64,000 nt of DNA from the NCBI GenBank assembly GCA_964017065.1, contig OZ024792.1:5265754-5329753 (forward strand), in the 5' to 3' direction. Each line of letters opens with the position of its first letter. Position 1 is the first letter of the stretch. The notes under the pieces are model-generated. The model saw nothing but the letters and a program-made list of their open reading frames with translations, made no database searches and was not told where the DNA came from. Shown here piece by piece: positions 11,524 through 21,553 of the stretch. The position numbers were made by a program, and so were the translations under genes. This DNA is from Haliclona indistincta (Eukaryota > Porifera > Demospongiae > Haplosclerida > Chalinidae).

Positions 11524-14404
11524 TTATGTCATAGTAGATTTAATTTGTTTTTTAAAGTAATAGAGAGTAGAAAGAGCTTTGGTGGAGTGAGGGAGAGAGT
11601 TCCAGAGGCGGGAGGCAGAAGGGACAAATGAGTGGAAGGAAGCAGATGAACGAGAGAAGGGAACAGAAATGTTTAGTGGGTCAAAGTGGCGGGAGAGTCT
11701 AGAGGAAGGATTGACAAAAGAGAAGATAGAAGGGGGGAAATAGTGAAGATCATTAATAAATTTGAAAGTAAGAATTAGTTTAGCCTGAGTGCGGCGAGAG
11801 GAGAGGGTAGGTAAGTTAGTAGAATTGAGAAGAGAGGAATAATTAGAGTACCAATTTTTAGAGCAGAGTTTGAGGGCGAAGAATTGAACTTTTTCAAGTG
11901 AGCGAGAATCACCAGAAGGAACAGGAGGAGACCAGACAGAGGAACAATAGGATAAGTGGGGAAGAACAAGAGCTCGGTATAGACAGAGAAGAGTTTTTGG
12001 GGAAGAGAACTGATAAAAGTGACGGAAAATCGTACCTAACACTTTTCTGGATTTTGAACAAACAGACTTAATGTGCGGAGACCAGGAGAGGTTAGAGCAC
12101 AGAAGCACACCTAAATATTTGTAGGAAGACACACACTCTAAACGGTTATTATTAAGAAAAAGAGGAGGAAGAGAAGAGAGGAAGGGTGAAGGTTTGCGAG
12201 TGACAATCATGTACTTAGTCTTGCTTGCATTAACATTAAGAAGGAGAGTGGAGAGCCAGGAAGTGATTAAGTTAATGTTAGATTGGACAGAGTGCATACA
12301 AAAGGGAGATGAGATGGTGTGAGAGAGAAGAATATCATCAGCATAGAGGGTGAGATTTACAGAAGAAGAAAAAGGGAGGAAAGATAAGTCATTAATGTAC
12401 AAAATAAACAATAAAGGGCCAAGGATGGAACCCTGGGGGACACCAGAAACAGCAGGAGATCTGGAGGAAGAGGAACCATTAACAATAACTTGTTGGGTAC
12501 GGTTACATAAATAACTATGAAACCAAAGCAAAAGATGAGGGGGGAGGTTTAGAGAAGATAGAGAGTTAAGAAGAGGTTGGTGGGGAACAGAATCAAAGGC
12601 CTTAGAGAGGTCAAAGAAAACAGCACAAACAGATTTATGAGAGTCAAGAGAGGAAAACCATGAGTTAACAACAGAAATGAGAGCAGACTCAGTTGAAAAA
12701 CCGGGACGTAAACCAAACTGAGAATTAGAGAGAAGGTGGTTTGACATACAAAAATCATATAAAAAGTTAAAAATGTGACGTTCAAGTAGTTTGCTAACAA
12801 TAGACAATAAAGAAATGGGGCGAAAATTAGAAGGTGAAGAAGAGTGAGAAGAGGATTTAGGAATAGGGACAACAAAGGCATTTTTCCAGTCAGAGGGAAA
12901 AGAACAGGAAGAAATAGAAGAGTTAAATATTAAAGAAAGGGGTAAGGAAATGGAGTGAGCGGTATTTTTTAGCATAAGGGCAGAAATACCATCTGGACCT
13001 GGAGCAATGTTAGTGGGTGAGTTCAGGATGAGATCAAGAACATTGTCGGGAGAACATAAGAGGGAGGGAGGAGTAGAGATAGGAGGAGGTGGAGTGGATG
13101 GAGAAGAGAGAGGAGGAGAGGAGGTGTTAAAACAGGAAGAGAAGTATGAGTTGAGAACATCAGCCTTAGAAGCAGGAGTAGAGGCCGAGATGTCATTAAA
13201 GGTTAGAGTAGGGATGGTTGAACGCTTTTTCCATAGCTTACTGATTGTGGGCCAGAAAGATTCGGGGTTAGAAGAGAGAGACTTAAAAAAACAAGATTTG
13301 AGTTTTCTAAGATAGGAGACAACTTTATTACGAAGGGAGCGGTAGCGGCAGAGGAGGGAAGTAGAACCAGAGCGTTTAGCAGAACGGAAAGCTGAATTCC
13401 TTTGTTTGATTAGACGTAGAGCTTTGTTATTGAGCCAGGGGTGAGGAGGAAGAGTGGAAGGAAAAGAAGTTTTGGAAGGGATACAGATGTGCATGGTGCG
13501 GAGGAAAAGATCTTTGAAGATCATCCAGGAGGTATCAGCTGGGCACGGTGGGAGAATTTCAGACCAGGGAATAGATGAAAGGATCTCATTAGCACGATCA
13601 AAGTCAGCCTCATTGTAGAGCCAGACATGACGAGGGGGGGCGGAAGATGAGGGTTTGGGGGAGAGCATAGGTATAGAGAAGAGAATAGAATTGTGATCAG
13701 AGGATGACACAGGAGGGAGAATAGAGCAGGTAAGAGGGGAGACAGAGGAAGGAACAAAAACAAGGTCAATGATAGAAGGAGTACCAGAGTGAGAGTAATG
13801 GGTGGGTTGGTTAATGATTTGTTTTAGGTCATAAAGATCGGAGAGAGACTCAAGTTTATAAAAGAGAGAAGAATGAGAATTAGAGAAATTAACATTAAAG
13901 TCACCCAATAAAATTAAATTTAGGAGCAGAGAAGGATTTAATTTAGAGAATGAACTCATAAGGAGATCTAGATCATGAGGAGAAGAGGGTGGACGGTAGA
14001 AAGTAGCTATGGAGAAGGAGCGATGGTGTGATTTGATAGAGAGGAACAGAAATTCAAGATTAGTATTGGGGGATTGAATAGGGGTAACACGTAAGGAAGA
14101 TTTAACATAGACAAGAATACCACCTCCATGACGAGAGCGGTCAAGGCGAAAAATAGAGTAATTAGGAATATTAATTTCATCGTTTGAAATTTCAGAGGAA
14201 AGCCAGGATTCAACAATACTAATTACATCAGGGTTATATATGTGGCATAGGCTATAAAGTTCACTAAACTTCGGAAGGATACTACGGGCATTGAAATAGA
14301 GAATATTTAGAGGGTGGGTGGGTGAAGCAGAGGAGGTGGGGCAAGAGGGGGTGGGGGGAGAGGGAGGTTTGTGGGTTGAGCGAGAGCTAGGAGGAAGAGG
14401 TCTG
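11524..14404 (-). CDS. LINE ORF2: APE endonuclease and reverse transcriptase
   Basis: The frame is open from about 14404 down to the stop at 11524. The endonuclease part shows YFNARSILPK, ESWL, RSRHGGG and GDFNVNF, with SSDHN near its end. The reverse transcriptase has AFDSVPH, GVPQGSILGPLLFILYIND and the catalytic YADD, and ends with the RLWNSLPHSTK tail. An in-frame ATG is found only at 13959, within the endonuclease; no clear start exists upstream in this frame. An ATG at 14933-14935, four bases past the ORF1 stop, opens a different frame that ends at 14405, so the N-terminal linker appears frameshifted. The enzyme would nick target DNA and prime cDNA synthesis in the nucleus. RT residues look intact. 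Confidence 0.88.
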
Positions 14405-14937
14405 TTAAGTGTTTTGCCAAGTGGTGGAGAAGTACAGGAGGAGGCAGAGGTAGGGGAAAAGTGCTTTGGGGGAGAGGGAGAGGGAGATTCGCAGATGGAG
14501 GAGGATGAGGAGGCTTTGATAACAGAGGGGGGCGGTGATGGAATAGAGGAAGAACTGGGGGGGCACAGGCAGTGGAGGAGTGTGAAGAGGGTGGGGGAGA
14601 ATTTTGGGCGGATGAAGACAAGTAATTGGAGTTGGTAATAGAGGAGGGTGAGAATTCATAGGAAAGGGAGGGGCTTGAGGTAGAGAGAGGCAGAGAGAGA
14701 GGGGAGGAGGAGTGGAGAGGAGGGCGAACAAATGAGGGCCGAGTTTGACGAGAGAGAGTGGGACGAGGGAGAAAAGGAGGTTTTGGGGAAGGGCGGCGTT
14801 TGGATAAAAAAGAGGGAGTGGCAAGGGAAGGACAGGGTTTAGAGGAAGATTTAGTAGGTGGCACAGGCAGAGGAGGACAGGAAGAGGAAGGTGGGGGGAT
14901 ATTAGAAATAGTGGAAATAGGAAGGCAGGGCTCATGG

Positions 14938-15345
14938 TTAGATGGGCAGGAGTGAGGAAGAGGACAAGAAAGGGAGGTAATTAAGCTGGGAAGACAAGAG
15001 AGAGAGTTTAGATTCTAAGGAGGAGATCGAAGATTGAATGGAAGAGATCTTAGATTTAAGAGAGGAAAGAGCAACAACAGAAGATTTAACACAGTGAGGG
15101 CAAACAAAAGGGAAAGTGTGGGCAACAGACTCAGGGACGCTAACACACTTACAGTGGCTCCAGCGGCTGCAGGCTTCACAGCAAATCATAAGACCCGACT
15201 CTTCGGAAGAGTCGCACACGCACTTCACTGTGTCAGCGGAGGGCCCAGGGTTGGATTCAATGTCACCGCAAAGTAGGAGGAGGTAGAAGAGAGAAAGCGG
15301 GGGCGACCTCGAAAGGCAAGAATGGCGGCGACGGACCAGCTGCAA
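14938..15345 (-). CDS. LINE ORF1: 2A-like motif, PHD finger, coiled coil
   Basis: The frame encodes LLLLCGDIESNPGP (coded at 15241-15282), which matches the 2A consensus DxExNPGP, then a PHD finger with the Cys4-His-Cys3 pattern (CVC..., CCEAC, WSHCKC, CPHC), then a Ser/Leu-rich heptad stretch that could form a coiled coil. 2A peptides make ribosomes skip one bond between G and P, releasing the upstream peptide. The frame has no ATG upstream; it begins after a stop and starts at best with TTG, while an ATG-led frame with a hydrophobic N-terminus overlaps it in another frame (to 15225). A frameshift near the 5' end is likely. ORF1 proteins usually bind element RNA. Confidence 0.8.
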   Translation of the reverse strand: MQLVRRRHSCLSRSPPLSLFYLLLLCGDIESNPGPSADTVKCVCDSSEESGLMICCEACSRWSHCKCVSVPESVAHTFPFVCPHCVKSSVVALSSLKSKISSIQSSISSLESKLSLLSSQLNYLPFLSSSSLLPI

Positions 15346-15515
15346 GCGGAAGCGGGAGAAAGCCAGAGGAGGGAGCCTAAAATGAGCATAGGAAGGAGAC
15401 GAACGCTCGCAAGCACGGACAGAAATGGTGGAAAATCCGAGAGATAACGATTAGGAAGGCCAGTTGGAGAAGAAACGTACGGAGCGAATATTTATCACCC
15501 GCCATATTTTGTTCT

Positions 15516-16804
15516 ACTTCTACTTGCAGTTGTGTCACATTATGCATGTGAGACAGCAGTGTTACAGTAACAAAAAGAACTATAGGGAATTGTAGGCTCG
15601 ACTCGCCTCGATATCGCGATCAGCGCTATTGAATTCTGTGGACAAATCAATTCGGCCAAGTGAAACCAAGGCACCATCTCTCAATTTGGACGATGTGTAA
15701 GAAGAAGGTTGAGCGAAATCAGCACGAAGTGGGTCGTGTGCGCCGCTAGGCAGCAAAGCATACTTTACGCCGCCATCTTGACGTTGGTCCATAAAGCGGG
15801 TCCGTACTACCCCGTTTCTAATTACTATTATGCCACGCGATAGTCGTGGCATATTTAGGGTTGGGCTGAAAACAAGATGGCGACTACACTTAGGCTAAAC
15901 GCAATAATTCACGTATATCTTGGCTGTTGACGATATCAGGGGTATTTTAACTACCTAGGGGCTATCCTAAGAGGTAAGCGCTTACAATGAGTCTACTAAG
16001 AAAGACTATAAGGCCAGGTGCTATGGGCATGAAAAGATGGCGTCTCGCCTGGAGGCACGACTACGGCACTGCCATATCTTCGCCGTACGGGCGTTTCAAG
16101 CTAATCTAACGTTCTGAAGCTCTTTGCACGATTTGTGCGATTACAAAGAGACCTTCAGAAGCAAAAGAGACCAGGTCTAAGGTGGTAAACCAGAGTTCAT
16201 GTGGTCACCCGTTTGTTCATCTTCTTTCTTCTTCTTATTCTTCTTCTTCTTCAGAGAGCCTAGCGCCGTGGCTAGTGAGCTATTCAAGACAAAACCTACA
16301 CAGAAACTACACTAGTCGTTGGGAGCAGTGCACCTGATATCTATTTAAGCCTAAAACACTAGCAGAAGCGAGTATTTTCAAGAAAACAGCGATTTTTGGT
16401 CATAATCAGACTCCATTCCATCATTCTTTTGAACTCCGTTACTAGGTTACTCCTACTCGCGCACGCCCGTGTATGTAATTATTCTAATACAAGCGCACCT
16501 TAGTACAAATTGCATCATGGCTTGGAACGCGAGTGCTGCTGCCACTAGCAGTGTTCACAGCAGACAACGAGCAAATCGTCACTGTTCACCGGATTTGTCT
16601 GTTCAGGCTTGTAAGAATGCTAGCTTAAGCTTAGCTAATGTTGCATGGTACGTGTTGCATGCAGTGCGCAGACTGCCGCAGACCGTGAGAGTCGATCGAG
16701 TGCATTGCGGAGCTGCCCGGCACTTAGTTCTCTTTATACACTGTTTTAGCATAAGTGCCAACTAAGTCATTAATAAAAAAAGAAAAGAAACAAGTAATAA
16801 AAAC
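15516..16804. other. Repeat-rich intergenic region, no gene recognised
   Basis: No coding gene is supported; the frames at 15580-15852 and 16469-16765 have no recognisable motif. Sequence at 15829-15890 shows a small hairpin (ATGCCACG...CGTGGCAT) followed by GAAAACAAGATGGCGACTAC, resembling the repeat at 45265-45340. The part near 15780-15810 matches 8870-8910 reversed. A pyrimidine tract (TTC-rich) lies at 16221-16253. Confidence 0.5.
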
Positions 16805-17062
16805 ATTTTAACCAAAATGGAAGAGATTTAGGGTTGGTACATTTATCGAAAAAGTATGGAAACAAGATTTGAAATGAAAAGAATTGTAACAATAGCAGTG
16901 TAATGCTACCTCCCTAAATTAACTGCTCTCGATAGTTGTGGTTAATTTAATAGGGAGGTAGCATTACACTGCTATTGTTACAATTCTTTTCATTTCAAAT
17001 CTTGTTTCCATACTTTTTCGATAAATGTACCAACCCTAAATCTCTTCCATTTTGGTTAAAAT
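16805..17062. repeat. Palindrome with perfect 111-bp arms
   Basis: The left arm (16805-16915) and right arm (16952-17062) are exact reverse complements as read, separated by a 36-bp spacer. The tips are ATTTTAACC and GGTTAAAAT. No coding frame crosses it. A transcript would form a very stable hairpin. It resembles a non-autonomous foldback transposon that is young, or arms held identical by gene conversion. No clear target duplication is visible. Confidence 0.85.
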
Positions 17063-17930
17063 ATAATACCTGATGATCGAGTGCCGTACAGTTCTAAATA
17101 ACGCACACTGTACCAATTATTACACGCAAAATAAACGAAAATTAATTGATAATGAATAATTAATTAGCGTATCTACTAAATGTCTACTCTGCTCGGGCTG
17201 TTTCTCTCAAGCTAACGATGCAGATCTTCATTGGAATAGTTTATTGGCTAGAATTTGACCACATCGGCCAACAAAGCCCACCAGGAAAGCTTTGAATAGT
17301 AATCTCCCAATTACTCGATACCTCCGGGTTTCTAGATAAGACATACAAGAATGACCTGGTATTTGAACTGAGTAATAATTAAGACTGACTTACGGCGAAA
17401 TCGGCAACAATGCATTATATAGTTTAGGCGGCAAGTCCTCCTTCTTGTTGACACACTTTTAAAGCCGGGCAAGTTAGTAAATAATGATTCCCTCTAACTT
17501 GCCAGTAAATAAATACTGTACGTGTTTTTGCACTCGTTGTGGTTGGCGGGTATAACTGAGTCTGCGTCCGTACATCATGGGAATTACCAAGTACAATTTG
17601 CTACTATCATAGATCTATGAGACTACGTAACCGGGATTGGAAACGACGGTCTGATGTCAATAGCAACGCGTACAAACCACATGAAGCACTCCGTGTCCGA
17701 TCGAAAAAGCTGATTTTTGGGCTAATTTTTGGCCTTTGTGACTCGTTTGCTGGAAATCTCAAGGCGCTTCAAGAAATCCAACCAGGTTTTTAGACTCAAT
17801 GCGCTCTCTTCTCAGTGATGGTAAAAGCTTAAAACCGAGATCGCTTTAAAAGAGTCTTTTGCGTGCAGTTTTTCATTTCCAAACAAACAGCTCTCCCTGT
17901 GCGCATTGCATCATTGTACATCATTGTAGA
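17063..17930. other. Intergenic, nothing recognised
   Basis: No open frame with a known motif, no tandem repeat and no clear inverted repeat were seen. It separates the palindrome from the duplicated tyrosinase flank. Confidence 0.4.
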
Positions 17931-18502
17931 AAAAATTTTATTAATACCACTACTACATCATTATAAACTAGAATCCATATGAACACACATTCTCTCTGAC
18001 TGGACACGGCTGCAAATGCAGCAACAGTATCACTACTATATCGTTTGACTGTACAACAAGTACTCGTAGATGCGCCAAGGGTTAAATATTAGTACTCCTG
18101 CTGCTCGATACCATTATAGTATGCTATATTCCTCAATCATGCAGTAATCATTAGTAAATTATTTGTGTTTTTCAAGTAATGTTATCAACTACTGTTATAA
18201 GTACTGTGACAAAAATAGAAAATAATGATGGAATGATTAATGATATAGAACTGAAGTCATTATTAAAGGGAGAGATAATCTACGCCTACATAAAGCAAAT
18301 AATTAGGTAGTAACAGCAGTCAATTCGACCCCCTTTGTGCCAGGTGCATATTTCTTTGATTTCATGACTACAACGACGATGATGACAACGATAACCACTA
18401 TTAGAAGTACAAGTACTGGTAGTCCCAGTCCCAGACCCAATCCAAGGCCCAGTCCTAGTTGTGAAGCAGGAGCAACACCTTCAGTCACTGGATTATTCAA
18501 AT
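17931..18502 (-). pseudogene. Tyrosinase 3' fragment, copy B
   Basis: The minus strand at 18303-18502 encodes the last roughly 67 residues of the tyrosinase: a juxtamembrane NNPVTEGVAPASQ, the Leu-Gly repeat, the membrane helix and the basic tail, ending at the same stop. The 3' flank down to 17931 also matches. At about 18502 the coding match stops inside the codons for NLNNP and runs straight into AAAATAGCACAC, the start of the next unit's flank (compare 1843). This is a head-to-tail junction of two duplicated units. Too little is left to encode an enzyme. Confidence 0.85.
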
Positions 18503-19440
18503 TAAAATAGCACACAACGCATAATATTACTACAAAAATAGCCCTCTATAGGTTAATGACAGCAATAAACTTGTCCTATTGTGACAAGTTTGCCCTCTAT
18601 AGTGCATTATGCATTGTAGCTCAAATTGTGATTGTCTTAGACTATGAACATTCATGAGGACAATAATGTGTCTGTATTATCCTAATCTTGCTAGAACTTC
18701 TTTGGGAGGTATACTTCGTTAGCTCTATGAGTAAACGCCATCTTAATTTGCTGTCATCCCTACATATCCAGCCAGTTTGGAAACCTGAGTCCAATAAATG
18801 TAGTATCAAGGTTTTCTATAATTCCAATAGCCTGCTGAGAAACCTGGAAACCAAACCCCAAACCCAAAACCCTAAACTAAAAAAGAACCTAAATCCAGTA
18901 CAGTAGCGCCGGGGAAACCCATGAAAAAATAGGTTTTCAATAATTAGTTACTGCCAAAAATTATTTACTTAATGGTAAGTACCATTGATAGTGCGGGAAA
19001 AAAATTAATTAGTAAAAGCATTATATAGAAAAAAAATTATTACTACCACTACCACATCTATAAACTAGAATCCATCTGAACACACATTCTCTCTGGCTGG
19101 ACATGGCTGCAAATGCAGCAACGGTATAACTAGCCAGTAGACTATACCGTCTGCCTGTACAACAAGTACTCATGGATGCGCCAAGGGTTACATGTAAATA
19201 TTAGTACTGCTGCTGCTCGATACCATTATAGTATGCTATATTCCTCAATCATGCAGTAATTATTAGTCAATTATTTGTGTTTTTCAAATAATGTTATCAA
19301 CTACTGTTATAAGTACTGTGACAAAAATAGAAAATAATGATGGAATGATTAATGATATAGAACTGAAGTCATTATTAAAGGGAGACCTAATCTACGCCTA
19401 CATAATGATTTATGAGAAATAATTTTGATAAAGCAAATAA
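18503..19440. repeat. 3' flank of tyrosinase unit C
   Basis: This matches 1840-2779, the flank of copy A, with small indels and fewer telomere-like units. It begins exactly at the junction with fragment B, so it marks the left edge of the duplicated unit. Confidence 0.75.
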
Positions 19441-21246
19441 TTAGGTAGTAACAGCAGTCAATTCGACCTCCTTTGTGCCAGATGCATATTTCTTTGATTT
19501 CATGACTACAACGACGATGATGACAACGATAACCACTATTAGAAGTACAAGTACTGGTAGTCCCAGTCCCAGACCCAATCCAAGGCCCAGTCCTAGTTGT
19601 GAAGCAGGAGCAACACCTTCGGTCACTGGATTATTCAAATTAGGTTGTGGGCATGTCATGCCTTCTGTACAGTTATAGCAAGTCCCGTCAGCACCACAAA
19701 TTGGACAGCTTGCTCGGTCAATAATTGCACTACAATCGGGTATGTCACTATCAGGTATGTCTGCAGGAACAAGCTCATCGTACTCATATCCAAACTCCGT
19801 TGTAACTTGATACTGATCTCCAGCTTTTATAAGTGGAAAGAAAGGTACCATGTAGTCACCACGATTATGACCAGGATGACCTTGACTTATAGGAGCATAT
19901 GCTGTAAGAAGTTCAGTGTTTGGTAGTTTATTTGCATAGCGTTGGAGCCAGCTCTCAAATACTCGGTCTACATTACAGTGATGAAGATTAAAAATGGGAT
20001 CATTGATTGCAGCAGGAACAACAGCCATGTGCCCACCAACCCAAAGATGTACAGTGTTGTGCATGTGTGAAGTAAAGGCGGTCGCTTCATTTCGTGGTCC
20101 AGTGCAGTTTACTGCTGAGCATATAATACTCCAGCCCTCAATCCTTGTTCTAAAACTAGAACGAGGAGATTCAACACCAAATTGTCCTGCTGCATTAGAG
20201 GCATCGTATGTTGGAGCACTGATCGCTATCTTTACTTCAATAGGGTTTGGAAGGTAAAATGATTGACCACCTCTTTGAAGTGGATGTTTTCCAAGCAAAT
20301 CTTCAGCTGGATTGCACGGTTTCCAATAGGCAGAGCAGTTTGTAAGTCTTGGCATTCGATATTCCAAGTCACATACTGTGTTCCAATTTTCTGCGTTGAG
20401 CACATTTCCAGTGACATTTTTTGCTTCACTTCTGTTGTGAGAAGGGGTTCCGTAATATTGGTCTGTAAACATTGACATGTCGTTTTCTTCCCATTGCCAG
20501 TATGGTAGACCGAACGAATCGTTGTTCATTATTCTCTGGAATTCTCTCTCAAGTACTAGAAGGTAATGCCGATGCCAAACTGGAAACACGGGGCCCTCAT
20601 GAGCAAAGTCAATTGTTACTCTATTGTTTGCATTGAAGCAGACTTCTGGATCCGCGCGAGCGGCAAAATCATGCATAAAAATGAATGCGTTATAGGTGGT
20701 AACGTTCTGTAGCGTAACAAATCCCGTAGTGTAATTAACTGGTTCTTCTACGACCACACTCCAATAGCCCATTTCGTTCTTTAAATCTGAAGTAGCCTGC
20801 ACAAATGCTTGTTTTTCTTCATCAGAAAGACGGCTAAAGCCTTTGCGAGTCACGCGCTGAGCTCTTGTGCTACAGTCGGTTCCATTCCATCCAAAAGCGC
20901 ATTGGCTGCAATCAACACCCCAGTAGTTGCCGGTGCACTCACAAACGTTTTCAAATACTACGGTCGGCCACAAATAACGAGAGTCGGCCGTGAGCTTTTG
21001 ATCGTTGGTAGGAGCGTCTTTCATGATGTTTGTAACCGTCGAATCAGCGCCTTCCCACTGAGTCGTAACATTTGGAGTGATGTTTCGGCACGTCCCCCTT
21101 GCCGCACCGCCACAATTATTAGGACAGCATGTTTTCGTTTGGATATTTTCAGGTTGATTGCAGATTGCTGGAAACTGAGACCGTGCACTATTGATGGAAA
21201 GCAAGATCACTGCGAAGTAGTTTACTAGAATTAGCACCGACTTCAT
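19441..21246 (-). CDS. Transmembrane tyrosinase-like copper oxidase
   Basis: An intact, intronless gene of about 601 codons. The ATG at 21244-21246 (MKSVLILVNY) starts a signal peptide. A Cys-rich EGF-like part follows (CTGNYWGVDCSQCAFGWNG). The copper A site shows FIFMHDFAAR and HEGPVFPVWHRHYL. The copper B site shows HMHNTVHLWVGGH and DPIFNLHHCNVDR, so all six expected His ligands have candidates. Near the C-terminus are a Cys-rich stretch, a Leu-Gly repeat, a helix of about 24 hydrophobic residues and a short basic tail, giving a type I membrane protein like vertebrate tyrosinase/TYRP. The likely activity is phenol or catechol oxidation in the secretory lumen or outside the cell. Lack of introns, unlike its neighbours, could reflect an old retrocopy. 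Confidence 0.93.
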   Translation of the reverse strand: MKSVLILVNYFAVILLSINSARSQFPAICNQPENIQTKTCCPNNCGGAARGTCRNITPNVTTQWEGADSTVTNIMKDAPTNDQKLTADSRYLWPTVVFENVCECTGNYWGVDCSQCAFGWNGTDCSTRAQRVTRKGFSRLSDEEKQAFVQATSDLKNEMGYWSVVVEEPVNYTTGFVTLQNVTTYNAFIFMHDFAARADPEVCFNANNRVTIDFAHEGPVFPVWHRHYLLVLEREFQRIMNNDSFGLPYWQWEENDMSMFTDQYYGTPSHNRSEAKNVTGNVLNAENWNTVCDLEYRMPRLTNCSAYWKPCNPAEDLLGKHPLQRGGQSFYLPNPIEVKIAISAPTYDASNAAGQFGVESPRSSFRTRIEGWSIICSAVNCTGPRNEATAFTSHMHNTVHLWVGGHMAVVPAAINDPIFNLHHCNVDRVFESWLQRYANKLPNTELLTAYAPISQGHPGHNRGDYMVPFFPLIKAGDQYQVTTEFGYEYDELVPADIPDSDIPDCSAIIDRASCPICGADGTCYNCTEGMTCPQPNLNNPVTEGVAPASQLGLGLGLGLGLGLPVLVLLIVVIVVIIVVVVMKSKKYASGTKEVELTAVTT

Positions 21247-21300
21247 CGTGGCCAACTGCACATGAACCTAGTGCAACTGCATCGAGTTCGAGTAACGTAT

Positions 21301-21310
21301 GTTTTTATAA
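21301..21310 (-). promoter_or_regulatory. TATA box of the tyrosinase gene
   Basis: On the minus strand TTATAAAAAC lies about 55-65 bp upstream of the ATG. The same element and surrounding bases are kept in copy A. The start site itself cannot be seen. Confidence 0.5.
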
Positions 21311-21553
21311 TGATGAACGCTGCACCGTCGCGCGGTTGCAAAAGGTTAAGTACGCGCGTGATACGTCACTGATCCGGCAGTCACGGTTGTACTTATAATT
21401 AAGTACATGCTCATGCATTTATCTACATTACAAGAATATCAAAACTTTTGACAAAACAAAACTAGTACAGCATTTGGTGTCAATAATAAAAATGCAAAAG
21501 GTTACAAATCATTATTAACTTGTCAATATATAAACAAGAACAGTATTTGCAGT

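Larger units (their letters stand above)
11269..15515 (-). mobile_element. 2A/PHD/EN/RT non-LTR retrotransposon (family C)
   Basis: One element on the minus strand: a 5' region near 15515, ORF1 with a 2A-like motif and PHD finger (14938-15345), a Pro/Ser-rich linker, then endonuclease and reverse transcriptase (to 11524). On the plus strand a T run at 11269-11297 reads as the element's poly-A tail, after a T-rich 3' UTR. The coding strand is strikingly pyrimidine-rich across the whole body. APE endonuclease plus PHD and 2A suggests a CR1/L2-related clade, by analogy with 2A-bearing LINEs of other marine invertebrates. Frame breaks in the linker suggest this copy is inactive. Confidence 0.88.

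Noticed and set aside
11258..11631. Phe-rich and Lys-rich frames on both strands
   Set aside because: They come from the poly-T/A-rich 3' end of the LINE.
13007..14955. Gly/Glu-rich plus-strand frames over the LINE
   Set aside because: They are shadows of the pyrimidine-rich LINE coding strand.
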